From Hyphomicrobiales bacterium (GTDB taxonomy: Bacteria; Pseudomonadota; Alphaproteobacteria; Rhizobiales; Rhizobiaceae): a stretch of DNA of 64,000 nucleotides. Position 1 is the first letter of the stretch. Each line of letters begins with the position of its first letter. Position numbers and translations under genes: made by a program. The stretch is taken from the NCBI GenBank assembly GCA_900472175.1, contig UCHD01000004.1, positions 181,723 to 245,722 on the forward strand. The letters are read 5' to 3'. The notes beneath the pieces were generated by a model. The model ran no database searches. It was not told where the DNA came from and saw only the letters and a list, made by a program, of their open reading frames with translations. Positions 42,839 through 51,428 of the stretch are shown in pieces.

Positions 42839-44005
42839 TTATCGCGGCGGCAATGCTTTTGAAGCAACGAAGCGGGCAAGCGAGGGGCCGATCGCCATGA
42901 TCATCAGCAACCGGGCCGTCTGCAATGCCATGACGAACGGCACATCGACATTGCTGGAGGCGGCGATGATGGCGATCGAATCCATGCCGCCGGGGCTGGT
43001 GGCAAGATAGGCGGTCAGCGGATCAATGCCCGCGGCATGCACGAGGATATAGGCCAGCAGGCCGGAAAACCCGATCAGGACGAGGATTGAGATGACCGTC
43101 GGCACCAGCGCGCGGCGGGCATGGGCAAGGACCGGCCGGGTAAAGCCGAGCCCGATATTCCAGCCGAGCATGGCGTAGCTCAACGCCAGCAGCCATTCAG
43201 GGATCTCGATCACCAGCAAACCGCTGACGCTAAGCGCCGAGCCGAGCAGGAAAGGCACGAGAAACACGCCGGCCGGGATGCGTAGCCATTTGCCCACGAG
43301 GCCGCCGCCGAGTGCAAGAGCAAGCGTTTCGAGGAACGGCACCAGGTGGATAGGCCCGAACCAGACGATTTCCGGCCCGGGTCCGTCGATGCCAGCCCAG
43401 TAACGCGCCACGATAGAGGCGGCGGCGGCGACGAAAACGACGCGCAGATATTGCATGAAGGCAACCAGCCGGACATCGGCACCATAGGCATCGGCCATCA
43501 CCAGCATCGAGGTGGCGGCGCCCGCCGACGAGCCCCAGATCGCCGTCGTACCGGGCAGGATATTGAGCTTGCTGATGACGAAGCCGCTCAGCGTACTCAT
43601 GGCAATGACCGAGAGAACGACGGCTAGGAACAGCGGCCAGTTCGAAAAGAAGGTCGCCAGAATGCCGGGACGGATGGTTTCGGCGATCATCGTGCCGATC
43701 AGCGCCTGCGCGCAGAGAAAGGCTGGGCGCGGCAAGCGTATCGTGCCGCCATTCATACCGACGATGGCGCCGGCCACCATCGGTCCCATCAAGAGGGCGG
43801 CCGGAATGCCGGTGAGTTCGAGCAAGCCCGCAAGGACTGCGGACAACAGGAGCAGAAAGCCCCATTGGGATGCGATATTCCAGCGGCCGATGCCCGAGGC
43901 CACGGGAGCGGACGGGTCTTCGGAAGGTTCAGACGTCACGGTGAGCACTTTCGGATAGCAGTAAAAGGCCGCGCTTGGGAGACTGGCCCGGCGCGGTTTT
44001 AACAT
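42839..44005 (-). CDS. AbrB-family membrane transporter
   Basis: 388 residues from ATG 44005 with GGAG nearby; a GTG at 43939 is an alternative because the first about 20 residues look unconserved. Ten or so hydrophobic segments arranged as two AbrB duplication units (GIPAALLMGPMVAGAIVG; LPGTTAIWGSSAGAATSMLVMA; then DPLTAYLATSPGGMDSIAIIA) match the AbrB/ammonia-monooxygenase-like permease family. E. coli AbrB influences aidB regulation; substrate unknown. It is divergent from the RecD-like helicase gene. Confidence 0.88.
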   Translation of the reverse strand: MLKPRRASLPSAAFYCYPKVLTVTSEPSEDPSAPVASGIGRWNIASQWGFLLLLSAVLAGLLELTGIPAALLMGPMVAGAIVGMNGGTIRLPRPAFLCAQALIGTMIAETIRPGILATFFSNWPLFLAVVLSVIAMSTLSGFVISKLNILPGTTAIWGSSAGAATSMLVMADAYGADVRLVAFMQYLRVVFVAAAASIVARYWAGIDGPGPEIVWFGPIHLVPFLETLALALGGGLVGKWLRIPAGVFLVPFLLGSALSVSGLLVIEIPEWLLALSYAMLGWNIGLGFTRPVLAHARRALVPTVISILVLIGFSGLLAYILVHAAGIDPLTAYLATSPGGMDSIAIIAASSNVDVPFVMALQTARLLMIMAIGPSLARFVASKALPPR

Positions 44006-44158
44006 GGGCTCCGCCGCAGCGATACGCGTTGCATGAGGCAGATTCTGACAATCGGCCGTATTTTTAAGGTAAGCATTCATAGACCCGCCGTTGCGCCAAG
44101 TCATCGATCAACACCGCAGGACGCGACAGGAACACCCGAATCGGGCAATAGAACAAAC

Positions 44159-45289
44159 ATGGAATTCGCACCGCAACAGGATGAGGCCCTCAAGGCCGTT
44201 TCGCGCTGGTTGAAGGAAGGGCGCTCGCCGCTGTTCCGTCTTTTCGGCTATGCCGGAACCGGAAAGACGACGCTAGCCCGGCATTTCGCCGAGCATGTCG
44301 ATGGTGATGTTCTCTTCGCGGCCTTTACCGGCAAGGCGGCGCAGGTGCTACGCTCCAAGGGCGCAAAGAACGCCAAGACCATCCATTCGCTGATCTACCG
44401 GCCGCGCGGCGAGGAAGAAGTGTCGGACGAAGAGACCGGCAAGACCTCGATCGCGCCGATGTTCTCGATCAATCGGCAGTCTCCTGTCGCCAAGGCGGCA
44501 CTGATCATCATCGACGAATGCTCTATGGTCGATGAGGCGCTCGGCCGCGACCTGATGAGCTTTGGCACGCCTATCCTGGTGCTTGGCGATCCCGGCCAGT
44601 TGCCGCCGGTCTCGGGCGGTGGTTACTTCACCAATGAGGAGCCGGATTACCTGCTGACCGACATTCACCGTCAGGCGCGCGACAATCCGATCATCCAGCT
44701 TGCCATGCATGTGCGCGAAGGCAAGGAGATCATGCACGGCGACTACGGCTCAACGGCCAGGATCATCTCCAAAAACGAGGTAACGCAGGACCTGGTGCTC
44801 GGTGCTGATCAGGTATTGGTCGGGACCAACAAGACCCGCCGCCGCTACAATACACGGCTGCGCGAATTGAAGGGTTTTACCACCGAATATCCGCAATCAG
44901 GCGACAAGCTCGTCTGCCTGCGCAACGACCCTGCCAAGGGCCTGCTCAACGGCTCGCTCTGGCAGGTGATGACCTCGTCCAAGGAAACGGTGAAGCCCGG
45001 CATCAACCTGATGATCCGCCCGGAAGATGACGACATGGATCGTGGTGCGGCCAAGATCAAGCTCTTGAAGACCGCCTTTGAGGATGTCGAAGGGGAAATT
45101 CCGTGGTCGACGCGCAAGCGGTACGACGAGTTCGATTATGGCTATGCGCTGACGGTACACAAGGCGCAGGGCTCGCAGTGGAACAATGTGGTCCTGTTCG
45201 ACGAGAGCTGGGCTTTTCGCGATACCCGCGAACGCTGGCTCTATACCGCAATCACGCGCGCGGCCGAGACGCTGACGATCGTCCGCTGA
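44159..45289 (+). CDS. RecD-like superfamily 1B DNA helicase
   Basis: 376 residues from ATG 44159; longer frames begin inside the divergent gene's promoter. Walker A RLFGYAGTGKTTLARHF, Walker B LIIIDECSMVD, VLGDPGQLPPV, then the UvrD_C_2 region YALTVHKAQGSQWNNVV and RWLYTAITRAAETLTIV are all in order. It is a compact 5'-3' SF1B helicase of the RecD/Pif1-like or phage Dda type rather than full RecD2, lacking an N-terminal extension. Function in repair or recombination is inferred. Confidence 0.93.
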   Translation: MEFAPQQDEALKAVSRWLKEGRSPLFRLFGYAGTGKTTLARHFAEHVDGDVLFAAFTGKAAQVLRSKGAKNAKTIHSLIYRPRGEEEVSDEETGKTSIAPMFSINRQSPVAKAALIIIDECSMVDEALGRDLMSFGTPILVLGDPGQLPPVSGGGYFTNEEPDYLLTDIHRQARDNPIIQLAMHVREGKEIMHGDYGSTARIISKNEVTQDLVLGADQVLVGTNKTRRRYNTRLRELKGFTTEYPQSGDKLVCLRNDPAKGLLNGSLWQVMTSSKETVKPGINLMIRPEDDDMDRGAAKIKLLKTAFEDVEGEIPWSTRKRYDEFDYGYALTVHKAQGSQWNNVVLFDESWAFRDTRERWLYTAITRAAETLTIVR

Positions 45290-45292
45290 CGC

Positions 45293-45973
45293 CTAATCCG
45301 CAGACACAAACCCCATCAATACGGCCTTTGCGACCGCCTGAAAGCGGTTGTGACCGTTGAATTTGCGGATGATATCGGATTCCAGCGTCAATACGGCCGT
45401 CAGGTCCATGTCCATCATCGTGGCGATGCGGTTTGCCGGATAGCCCTCGGCCATGAATACCAGGCACTTCGTTTCGATCGGCGAAAGGTGGATGGGGGGC
45501 AGAGCGGTGCGCTCCGGATTGTCGCCTTCGGCCGCCGATTCCAAGAGTTCGCCGATCCGCTGCATCTGGCGCCGCAGGATGGACTGCTGGGCTGCGAGTT
45601 CGCGTTTTCGCGCATGCAGTGCATCTTCGAATATCTGTGCTGCGTGCTTTCGGCTGGACGAGGCACTGAGGGCCGACATCAGGTCCTGGATGGCAGCGAT
45701 CGGCATGTCGATTTCGCGGCAGGCATTGATGACAGTCATGCGCCGGATGTCGTCCAGTCCGTAGACCCGCATCGGCCCCATTCTATCGGCCGAGAGCAGG
45801 CCCTTTTCCTCGTAGAAATGCAGTGTCCGGTGGGTGACGCCGAAGGCATCCGCCATGTCGGCGATGGCAACATGATTGCCGGCGATGTTTCCCGGCAATG
45901 GGAGGTGGGGAAGAAATCCCGACGATTGCCGGCTGCCCGGTTGAGAAGGATGTGTCTTACCTTGTTCTGGCAT
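45293..45973 (-). CDS. MerR-LuxR hybrid transcriptional regulator
   Basis: 226 residues. Residues about 36-110 form a MerR-type winged helix (VAIADMADAFGVTHRTLHFYEEKGLL, then VYGLDDIRRMTVI), and 115-155 form a coiled coil. Residues about 168-222 form a LuxR/GerE-type helix-turn-helix (LSPIETKCLVFMAEGYPANRIA, then KFNGHNRFQAVAKAVL). Carrying both DNA-binding domains in one small protein is unusual. No metal or ligand Cys cluster and no receiver domain is seen. It ends 4 bp from the convergent helicase gene. Target unknown. Confidence 0.85.
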   Translation of the reverse strand: MPEQGKTHPSQPGSRQSSGFLPHLPLPGNIAGNHVAIADMADAFGVTHRTLHFYEEKGLLSADRMGPMRVYGLDDIRRMTVINACREIDMPIAAIQDLMSALSASSSRKHAAQIFEDALHARKRELAAQQSILRRQMQRIGELLESAAEGDNPERTALPPIHLSPIETKCLVFMAEGYPANRIATMMDMDLTAVLTLESDIIRKFNGHNRFQAVAKAVLMGFVSAD

Positions 45974-46310
45974 TCTTTGACATAACCCCGCTGGTTAACC
46001 TGCGGGAGATATCCTGGAGACGTCAATCTGCCTATGACGCATCAGGATGCGCCGCATGTCTCCTTGGGCTGCTCCTCGAGGTCATGCACGCCATCCCGGC
46101 GGGAAGGATACTCGCAACCATCGTGCTTGCCTGATGAGCGACCAGGCTTTCTCCCACTTGCACACTTAGAATACACGCGCGGCGTGAAGATGAACAGCTA
46201 GTAACTTTGGGGATGAAATCTAAGGGTTTTCAGCGATTTCAGCTGTACTGAGCTGAAAAATACTGTTCTCCACGCAACTCTTGTTCTGTTGAACGCAACC
46301 GTTGCTCACG
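45974..46310. other. Intergenic region without a clear gene; dyad at 46237-46258
   Basis: 337 bp between two minus-strand genes. Apart from TTTCAGCT (46237-46244), 6-nt spacer, AGCTGAAA (46251-46258), I see no supported gene. The dyad has no T-run on either strand, so it is more likely an operator or structured RNA than a terminator. The short open frames here lack ribosome sites and family resemblance. Confidence 0.5.
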
Positions 46311-47426
46311 TTATCGAATAAGGGTCAACGGCAGGGATCCGGCATTGATGACGAATTTCAGCTTGCGCTGATGGTTGATCGACAATTTTTCCTGGCAGGA
46401 CTTGGCCTCTTGAAAAGCCTCGCGGGTCTGTTGGTGGCGATATGCGTCGGTCAGCACCATGCATTCCATCAGCGGACTGTCGGTCTGCGTCGCACTGGCA
46501 TAGCGGAAGATATTGCCGTCCGAAGACAGCACCTTGGCCGCAAGTGCAAGGCTCTCATAAAGAATATCGGCCTCATTGGCCAATCGGGCGCCAACAATGA
46601 CCTGATCGTAGAGAATGTCCGACGAGGCATCATTCTTGATTAGAATGCGAAGCCCTGCAGGTGCTTTCTGCGGCAGAATGGAAACGGTAAAGGCCAGGGG
46701 ATCGGAAACCGGGCGTGTCGGCCGTTTCCACAGCACCGCGCCAGGCACGGCGGCGATGGTCCGGTAATGCGATGCGGCGTTACGGAATGCGTCGGCGAAG
46801 CGCGCCGCCGTTCCGCTGCGCGGCCATTGCGAACGTACGGTAATCTTCGGCAGGTCGTCGGCAAACTTGCGTTCAAGGACTGCACCATGCAGGCTCGATT
46901 GTTCCGAAACGTTGACGCTCAAAGCGGGGGACGACAAGGGAACGAAAATCAGCAGCGGCAGGACCGACAGTACGGCCAGGGGCGAAGACAGGGGCGCAGG
47001 CAACCAGGCGAAACGCCTGTTGGCGGCCCGGCGCGGTGACGCCGGGATATGCGACGCATCTGCCGCCTTCGCCGGTGAAATTCGCTGGCGCCTGTATTCG
47101 GGTACGTAGGTTCCCTTCGGGATATCGATGCGCCAGGGATCCTGTGCGCCTTCCTCGGCATAATAGGCTGCCAGCAGCTTTCGCAGCTTGCCGGCATGGA
47201 CACGCACCAAGGGGTCGCTATCGGCATTGAAGGCTTGCGGCCGGTCAAAGACATCGATGCCGATCGTGTAACCCTTCAGCTGGTGCCCGGTGCCCTCCAT
47301 CTCCTTGTCGACGACATATTTCAGGAAGGCGCGCAGCCGCTCGGAGCGGGCAAAAAGAGCGCTCGACAGCACGCCGTCAAGGGATTGACGGATTGCTTCG
47401 TCGTCTGGCCTCGCGCGTTGCGGCAT
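46311..47426 (-). CDS. Membrane-anchored winged-helix-like regulator
   Basis: 371 residues. Residues about 20-110 (LRAFLKYVVDKEMEGTGHQL, then YTIGIDVFDRP, DPLVRVHAGKLRKLLAAYY, IDIPKGTYVPEY) form a recurrent alphaproteobacterial N-terminal module also attached to adenylate cyclase or TPR proteins and thought to be a winged-helix DNA-binding region. A membrane helix lies about 145-168. The remaining about 200 residues should be periplasmic and match nothing I recognise. The layout resembles CadC/ToxR one-component sensors. Function is inferred only. Confidence 0.75.
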   Translation of the reverse strand: MPQRARPDDEAIRQSLDGVLSSALFARSERLRAFLKYVVDKEMEGTGHQLKGYTIGIDVFDRPQAFNADSDPLVRVHAGKLRKLLAAYYAEEGAQDPWRIDIPKGTYVPEYRRQRISPAKAADASHIPASPRRAANRRFAWLPAPLSSPLAVLSVLPLLIFVPLSSPALSVNVSEQSSLHGAVLERKFADDLPKITVRSQWPRSGTAARFADAFRNAASHYRTIAAVPGAVLWKRPTRPVSDPLAFTVSILPQKAPAGLRILIKNDASSDILYDQVIVGARLANEADILYESLALAAKVLSSDGNIFRYASATQTDSPLMECMVLTDAYRHQQTREAFQEAKSCQEKLSINHQRKLKFVINAGSLPLTLIR

Positions 47427-47801
47427 TATCGTGCTCTCCCCGAAAATACCACCAAGATCAGCGCTTCCCTGTCAGGAGCGAATGTCGATTGAGTGGTGTC
47501 GAGGCAAAAACGAGCGTTCATCGGTTCCGGCTTGGGTGATTCACTTGGTTTTCGGCAGTGCCGCTCCCCCTTCGGGAGCGCATGGCCTGTACAGTGAGTC
47601 TCTATTAGATCGAAGTTTTATCAGTTTGTCAGGTGCTGCGCTCATTTAACGTGAGTTTTGTCTGAAATAAAGGCGTCGAACGGGCTTCTGACGAATATTG
47701 TAACGGAGACGCTTTCTCTGCTGCAGATTTGTTGCGGGGCGGCGGATGAACCGTTAGAAAAGGGCGCCGTAATGACGGCGGTATCCTTGGAAGGTGCTGA
47801 A
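47427..47801. other. Intergenic region upstream of pdxJ; hairpin at 47562-47580
   Basis: 375 bp between divergent genes. CGCTCCC (47562-47568), CCTTC loop, GGGAGCG (47574-47580) is a stable hairpin without a T-run. The rest shows no supported gene; a long open frame entering pdxJ (from 47658) has no ribosome site and no family match before MAAKLSVN. The promoters of both flanking genes must lie here. Confidence 0.5.
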
Positions 47802-48554
47802 ATGGCTGCGAAACTCTCCGTGAACCTGAATGCGGTCGCGATGCTGCGAAACCGGCGTGATCTTCCCTGGCCGTCCGTTACCGGGCTTGGCCAGATTGCG
47901 CTGGACGCTGGAGCAAGTGGCCTTACCGTGCACCCGCGACCCGATCAGCGCCATATCCGTTTTTCCGATCTGGCGCCGATCCGCGCGCTGATCGACGACC
48001 TCTATCCTCAGACCGAATTCAACATGGAAGGATTTCCCAACGAGGAGTTCCTTCAGCTTGTCGAACGGCACCAGCCGGAGCAGGTAACATTGGTGCCGGA
48101 TGATCCGGCGCAGGCGACGTCGGACCATGGATGGGATTTCCGCAAGAACCACAATCTGCTCGGCAATGTCGTCGGGCGGTTGAAGAAGGGCGGTTTTCGC
48201 GTCTCGCTGTTTGCCGATGGTGATCCGGACCTCGAAGCGCTGACGATCGCCCGGGAAACCGGTGCCGACCGGATCGAGCTTTATACCGGACCTTATGGCG
48301 GCTGCTACGACGATCCCGAGCGCGGCGCGGTTCTTCTGGAAGAGCTGGGCAAGACCGCCGATCTTGCGGCGACCTTGGGGCTCGACGTCAACGCTGGCCA
48401 CGACCTGACGGTTGCCAACCTGCCGGCACTGGCGGCACGGATTTCCAATCTGGCCGAAGTCTCAATCGGCCACGGGCTGACAGCGGATGCGCTGGAATAC
48501 GGCATGGCGGAAACCGTCCGCCGCTTCTGCCGCGCCTGCGGTCAGGACGTTTGA
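47802..48554 (+). CDS. pdxJ: Pyridoxine 5'-phosphate synthase
   Basis: 250 residues from ATG 47802 with GGAAGGTG ahead. It condenses 1-deoxyxylulose 5-phosphate with 3-amino-1-hydroxyacetone phosphate to give pyridoxine 5'-phosphate. [70 protein letters not shown] and [11 protein letters not shown] are the family motifs on a TIM barrel. It stands alone and is closed by a GC-rich hairpin. Confidence 0.97.
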   Translation: MAAKLSVNLNAVAMLRNRRDLPWPSVTGLGQIALDAGASGLTVHPRPDQRHIRFSDLAPIRALIDDLYPQTEFNMEGFPNEEFLQLVERHQPEQVTLVPDDPAQATSDHGWDFRKNHNLLGNVVGRLKKGGFRVSLFADGDPDLEALTIARETGADRIELYTGPYGGCYDDPERGAVLLEELGKTADLAATLGLDVNAGHDLTVANLPALAARISNLAEVSIGHGLTADALEYGMAETVRRFCRACGQDV

Positions 48555-48573
48555 TATAGCCCTAAAGATAAAG

Positions 48574-48601
48574 AGAGGGCTCCGTCTGCACAGAGCCCTC
48601 T
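48574..48601. terminator. Hairpin terminator after pdxJ
   Basis: AGAGGGCTC (48574-48582), 10-nt loop, GAGCCCTCT (48593-48601), a perfect 9-bp stem in the 52 bp between the convergent pdxJ and YtfG-like genes. The following sequence has only a short T-run, so termination efficiency is uncertain. Confidence 0.7.
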
Positions 48602-48606
48602 GCCGT

Positions 48607-49494
48607 TTAACCGAGCAAAACCGGTTTGCTGGCCGCCAAAAAATCCTCGAGCGCGGTTAGTTTCTGGCCCGAAAGCTTACCCGCATCGGCTGTCACCATG
48701 TCGATATGGCCTTCGCGGGTGTTGGTGTCGAACGAGACGACGACCGGGATGATGAAATCGGGAAGACCGGCCGCCTTCAGGCCACCAGCCAGCTGCTCGT
48801 CGGTGACATGCACGACCTCAAGCGGCTTACCGGTGACGTTCGAGACGAGGGCGGCGATTTCATCGACCGTATGCGTCTTTTCTCCGGTCAGCGTATAGGT
48901 GGCATTTCCGGTCGAGCTTGATGCGAGTGCGTTGGCTGCCGCCCTGGCAATGTCCGCACGGGTGATATGAGCGAGCTTTCCCTTGCCGGAAGCGCTGTAC
49001 CATTTGCCTTCGGAAAGCGCATGCGGCAGGGCCATGAACAGGTTTTCCATGTACCAGCCATTGCGCAGGATCGTGTAGGCGATGCCGGTCGCCTTGATCG
49101 CATTTTCGGTGCCGAGATGGTCGGGCGCGAAGGGGATGACCGAGGTTTCCGGGTTCGGCATCGATGTATAGAGAATATGCTTGGCGCCGGCCTTCTTGGC
49201 GGCGGCAACGGCGGCAAGATGCTGGCGCAGGCGTTTGCCCGGCTCATCAAGGGCATCGGTGGAAACGATCAGGATGCGGTCGGCACCCTTGAAGGCGGCA
49301 TCCAGCGATGCGGCATCGTCGAAATCGGCAGCGCGTGTCTGAACACCCTTTGCCGCATAGCCGGCGAGCTTTGCAGTGTCGCGGCTGGTTGCGATGATAT
49401 CGGCGGGCGCGACCTTGCCGGAGGCCAGCAGTTCATCAAGGATGAGGTTGCCGAGCTTGCCGGTCGCGCCGGTGACGAGGAGAGTTTCGGACAT
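48607..49494 (-). CDS. NmrA-like NAD(P)-dependent quinone oxidoreductase (YtfG/QorB type)
   Basis: 295 residues from ATG 49494 (AAGGAACC upstream). Rossmann motif LLVTGATGKLGNLI at the N-terminus, ADFDDAASLDAAFKGADRIL, and a YTILRNGWYMENL segment match NmrA-like atypical SDR proteins of the QorB/YtfG group, which reduce quinones with NADPH. Divergent from an HxlR regulator, which is exactly the ytfG-ytfH arrangement of enterobacteria, so regulation by that protein is likely. Confidence 0.92.
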   Translation of the reverse strand: MSETLLVTGATGKLGNLILDELLASGKVAPADIIATSRDTAKLAGYAAKGVQTRAADFDDAASLDAAFKGADRILIVSTDALDEPGKRLRQHLAAVAAAKKAGAKHILYTSMPNPETSVIPFAPDHLGTENAIKATGIAYTILRNGWYMENLFMALPHALSEGKWYSASGKGKLAHITRADIARAAANALASSSTGNATYTLTGEKTHTVDEIAALVSNVTGKPLEVVHVTDEQLAGGLKAAGLPDFIIPVVVSFDTNTREGHIDMVTADAGKLSGQKLTALEDFLAASKPVLLG

Positions 49495-49650
49495 GGTGGT
49501 TCCTTTGCTTGTCAAATGACGTCGGTTTGTTGCCGAAGCATCCCGTTTGAGATATGGTTCCTAAATGAGACCTTCTCTTATTTCGTTATCTGGAAATGGA
49601 TGTAAAGGAGGCAGTAATTTCTCTGGTGGTTACGTGAAGGGAACCGATCC

Positions 49651-50055
49651 ATGAACAAAATGACCGCAAAGACCGAGGGCGAACAGGTAACCGTCTTCGC
49701 CGGCATGATGTTCACAGGGCAGGACTGCCCGGTTCGCGACGTTGTCGACAATATCGGCGGCAAGTGGAACACGCTGATGATCCTGGCGCTGGCTGATGGT
49801 CCGATGCGGTTTTCGGCGCTGCGCCGCCTGATCCCGGATATTTCTCAGCGCATGCTGACGCAGACGCTGCGTGACCTGCAGCGCGATGGCTATATCGGCC
49901 GGCAGGTTTTTCCGACCCAGCCGCCCAGCGTCGAATACAGCTTGACGCCGCTCGGTCAGTCTTTTCTCGTGCTGGTCAAAGGCCTGGTAAAATGGTCGGT
50001 CGAGCATCATCAGGCGATCCGGGCCGCCCGTGCCGCGTATGACGCAGCAGCGTAA
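49651..50055 (+). CDS. HxlR family transcriptional regulator (YtfH-like)
   Basis: 134 residues. The winged helix spans about 27-110 (DCPVRDVVDNIGGKWNTLMIL, MRFSALRRLIPDISQRMLTQ, VEYSLTPLGQSFLVLVKGL). Cys26 precedes the helix as in redox-responsive HxlR members such as YodB/QorR that sense quinones or aldehydes through this cysteine. The divergent YtfG-like reductase is the expected target; 156 bp separate the two starts. Confidence 0.93.
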   Translation: MNKMTAKTEGEQVTVFAGMMFTGQDCPVRDVVDNIGGKWNTLMILALADGPMRFSALRRLIPDISQRMLTQTLRDLQRDGYIGRQVFPTQPPSVEYSLTPLGQSFLVLVKGLVKWSVEHHQAIRAARAAYDAAA

Positions 50056-50138
50056 CGGCGCGCAGCTTTAATCGGCTGGACTGACTGTTGCGCCCGCTGG
50101 TAGAGATGCAGCCGGAAACGATATCCGGATAGGTCCTG

Positions 50139-51428
50139 ATGAAACAGCTCGATATTGGCGTGGTGGGCGCGGGTCCTGCGGGATTGGCGGCGGCACTTTT
50201 CCTGTCCCGCGCTGGTCACCGGGTTGAAATCCTCGAACGCTTCGATACGCCGGCGCCTGTTGGCTCAGGCCTGTTGATGCAGCCGACAGGGCTGACGGTC
50301 CTTGCCGCGCTTGGCCTGGTCGATACCATTCAAACACTCGGCAATCGCATCGACCGCTTGCATGGCGCCGATGCCATCAGTGGCCGGACAGTGCTTGACG
50401 TGCGCTATGATGCGGCACCGGGCGGGCGCTATGGCCTTGCGGTGCAGCGGGCGGCATTGTTCAATACGCTGCATGATGCGGCAGTTGCCGGTGCCATTCC
50501 GATTCGCACGGGCGTCAATCTGACCTCGGCCCTGCAGCGCGGAAATCGCGCTGTGCTGAAGGATCAGTGGTCTCAGGATATCGGCGATTACGATTTGGTC
50601 ATCGATGCCAGCGGTGCGCGTTCGCTCCTGGCCGCGGGGTCTACATCGGCACCGCGCGTTCGCGATCTGACCTACGGCGCCTTCTGGGCGACGCTGAATG
50701 GCGCGGGAGCCACTTATGATCGAACAGCGCTGTCGCAGCGCTACGATAAGGCCAAGGTGATGATCGGACTGCTGCCTTCCGGCCGCGCCACCGTGGGTGG
50801 ACAGGACAAGGTGGCATTCTTCTGGAGCCTGAAGATCGCCGATGTTGATGCGGTCAAGGTTGCCGGGCTTGCACGGTGGAAGACGGTCATTCGTGATTAT
50901 TGGCCAGAATGCCAGCCGTTTCTTGACCAGATTGATGATTGGGACCAACTGACGCTGGCACGTTATGCCCACCGGACCACGCTACCGCCCTATGGCGGCA
51001 ATGTCGTCTTCATCGGCGACAGCGCCCATTCGACCAGTCCGCAACTGGGGCAGGGCGCCAACATGGCCCTGCTCGATGCGGCGGCACTCAGCCATGCGCT
51101 GGCCAGTTCCGCCGACATCCCCTCTGCCCTTGCGGCCTATGCGCGCGCCAGGCGCAGTCATGTTAGGCTGTTCCAGATGCTGTCGCTGGCCTTCACGCCG
51201 TTCTACCAGTCGGATTCAACGGCGATTGCCTGGGTGCGCGACAGGCTGGTTTCGACCATCGCCAAAGTGCCGCCGATGCCCGGGTTTCTGGCTGCGATCG
51301 TTGCGGGCACGGTGATCGATCCGTTCAAATCTGCGGGTTTGACGGAGCATGACTGGCTTTCCCTGCCGTCTCAGGCTGACAGCGCGTTACCGGCCGTTGC
51401 TGCGGTCAGATCCAGCACCCATGTCTGA
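50139..51428 (+). CDS. FAD-dependent aromatic monooxygenase-like oxidoreductase
   Basis: 429 residues. The FAD dinucleotide-binding motif is IGVVGAGPAGLAAALFLSRAG (residues 5-25), with the GD motif FIGDSAHSTSPQLGQGANMALLDAAAL near 290. It is a group A flavoprotein hydroxylase (PHBH fold), acting on an unknown aromatic or quinone-like substrate. It lies 83 bp after the HxlR gene on the same strand, so it may belong to the same quinone response. Its last 58 nt overlap the end of the convergent MarR-GNAT gene. Confidence 0.9.
   Translation: MKQLDIGVVGAGPAGLAAALFLSRAGHRVEILERFDTPAPVGSGLLMQPTGLTVLAALGLVDTIQTLGNRIDRLHGADAISGRTVLDVRYDAAPGGRYGLAVQRAALFNTLHDAAVAGAIPIRTGVNLTSALQRGNRAVLKDQWSQDIGDYDLVIDASGARSLLAAGSTSAPRVRDLTYGAFWATLNGAGATYDRTALSQRYDKAKVMIGLLPSGRATVGGQDKVAFFWSLKIADVDAVKVAGLARWKTVIRDYWPECQPFLDQIDDWDQLTLARYAHRTTLPPYGGNVVFIGDSAHSTSPQLGQGANMALLDAAALSHALASSADIPSALAAYARARRSHVRLFQMLSLAFTPFYQSDSTAIAWVRDRLVSTIAKVPPMPGFLAAIVAGTVIDPFKSAGLTEHDWLSLPSQADSALPAVAAVRSSTHV

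Noticed and set aside
46034-46201. 55-codon plus-strand frame in the 46-kb intergenic region
   Set aside because: No ribosome site and no family resemblance; Ser/Pro/Arg-rich composition is typical of chance frames.
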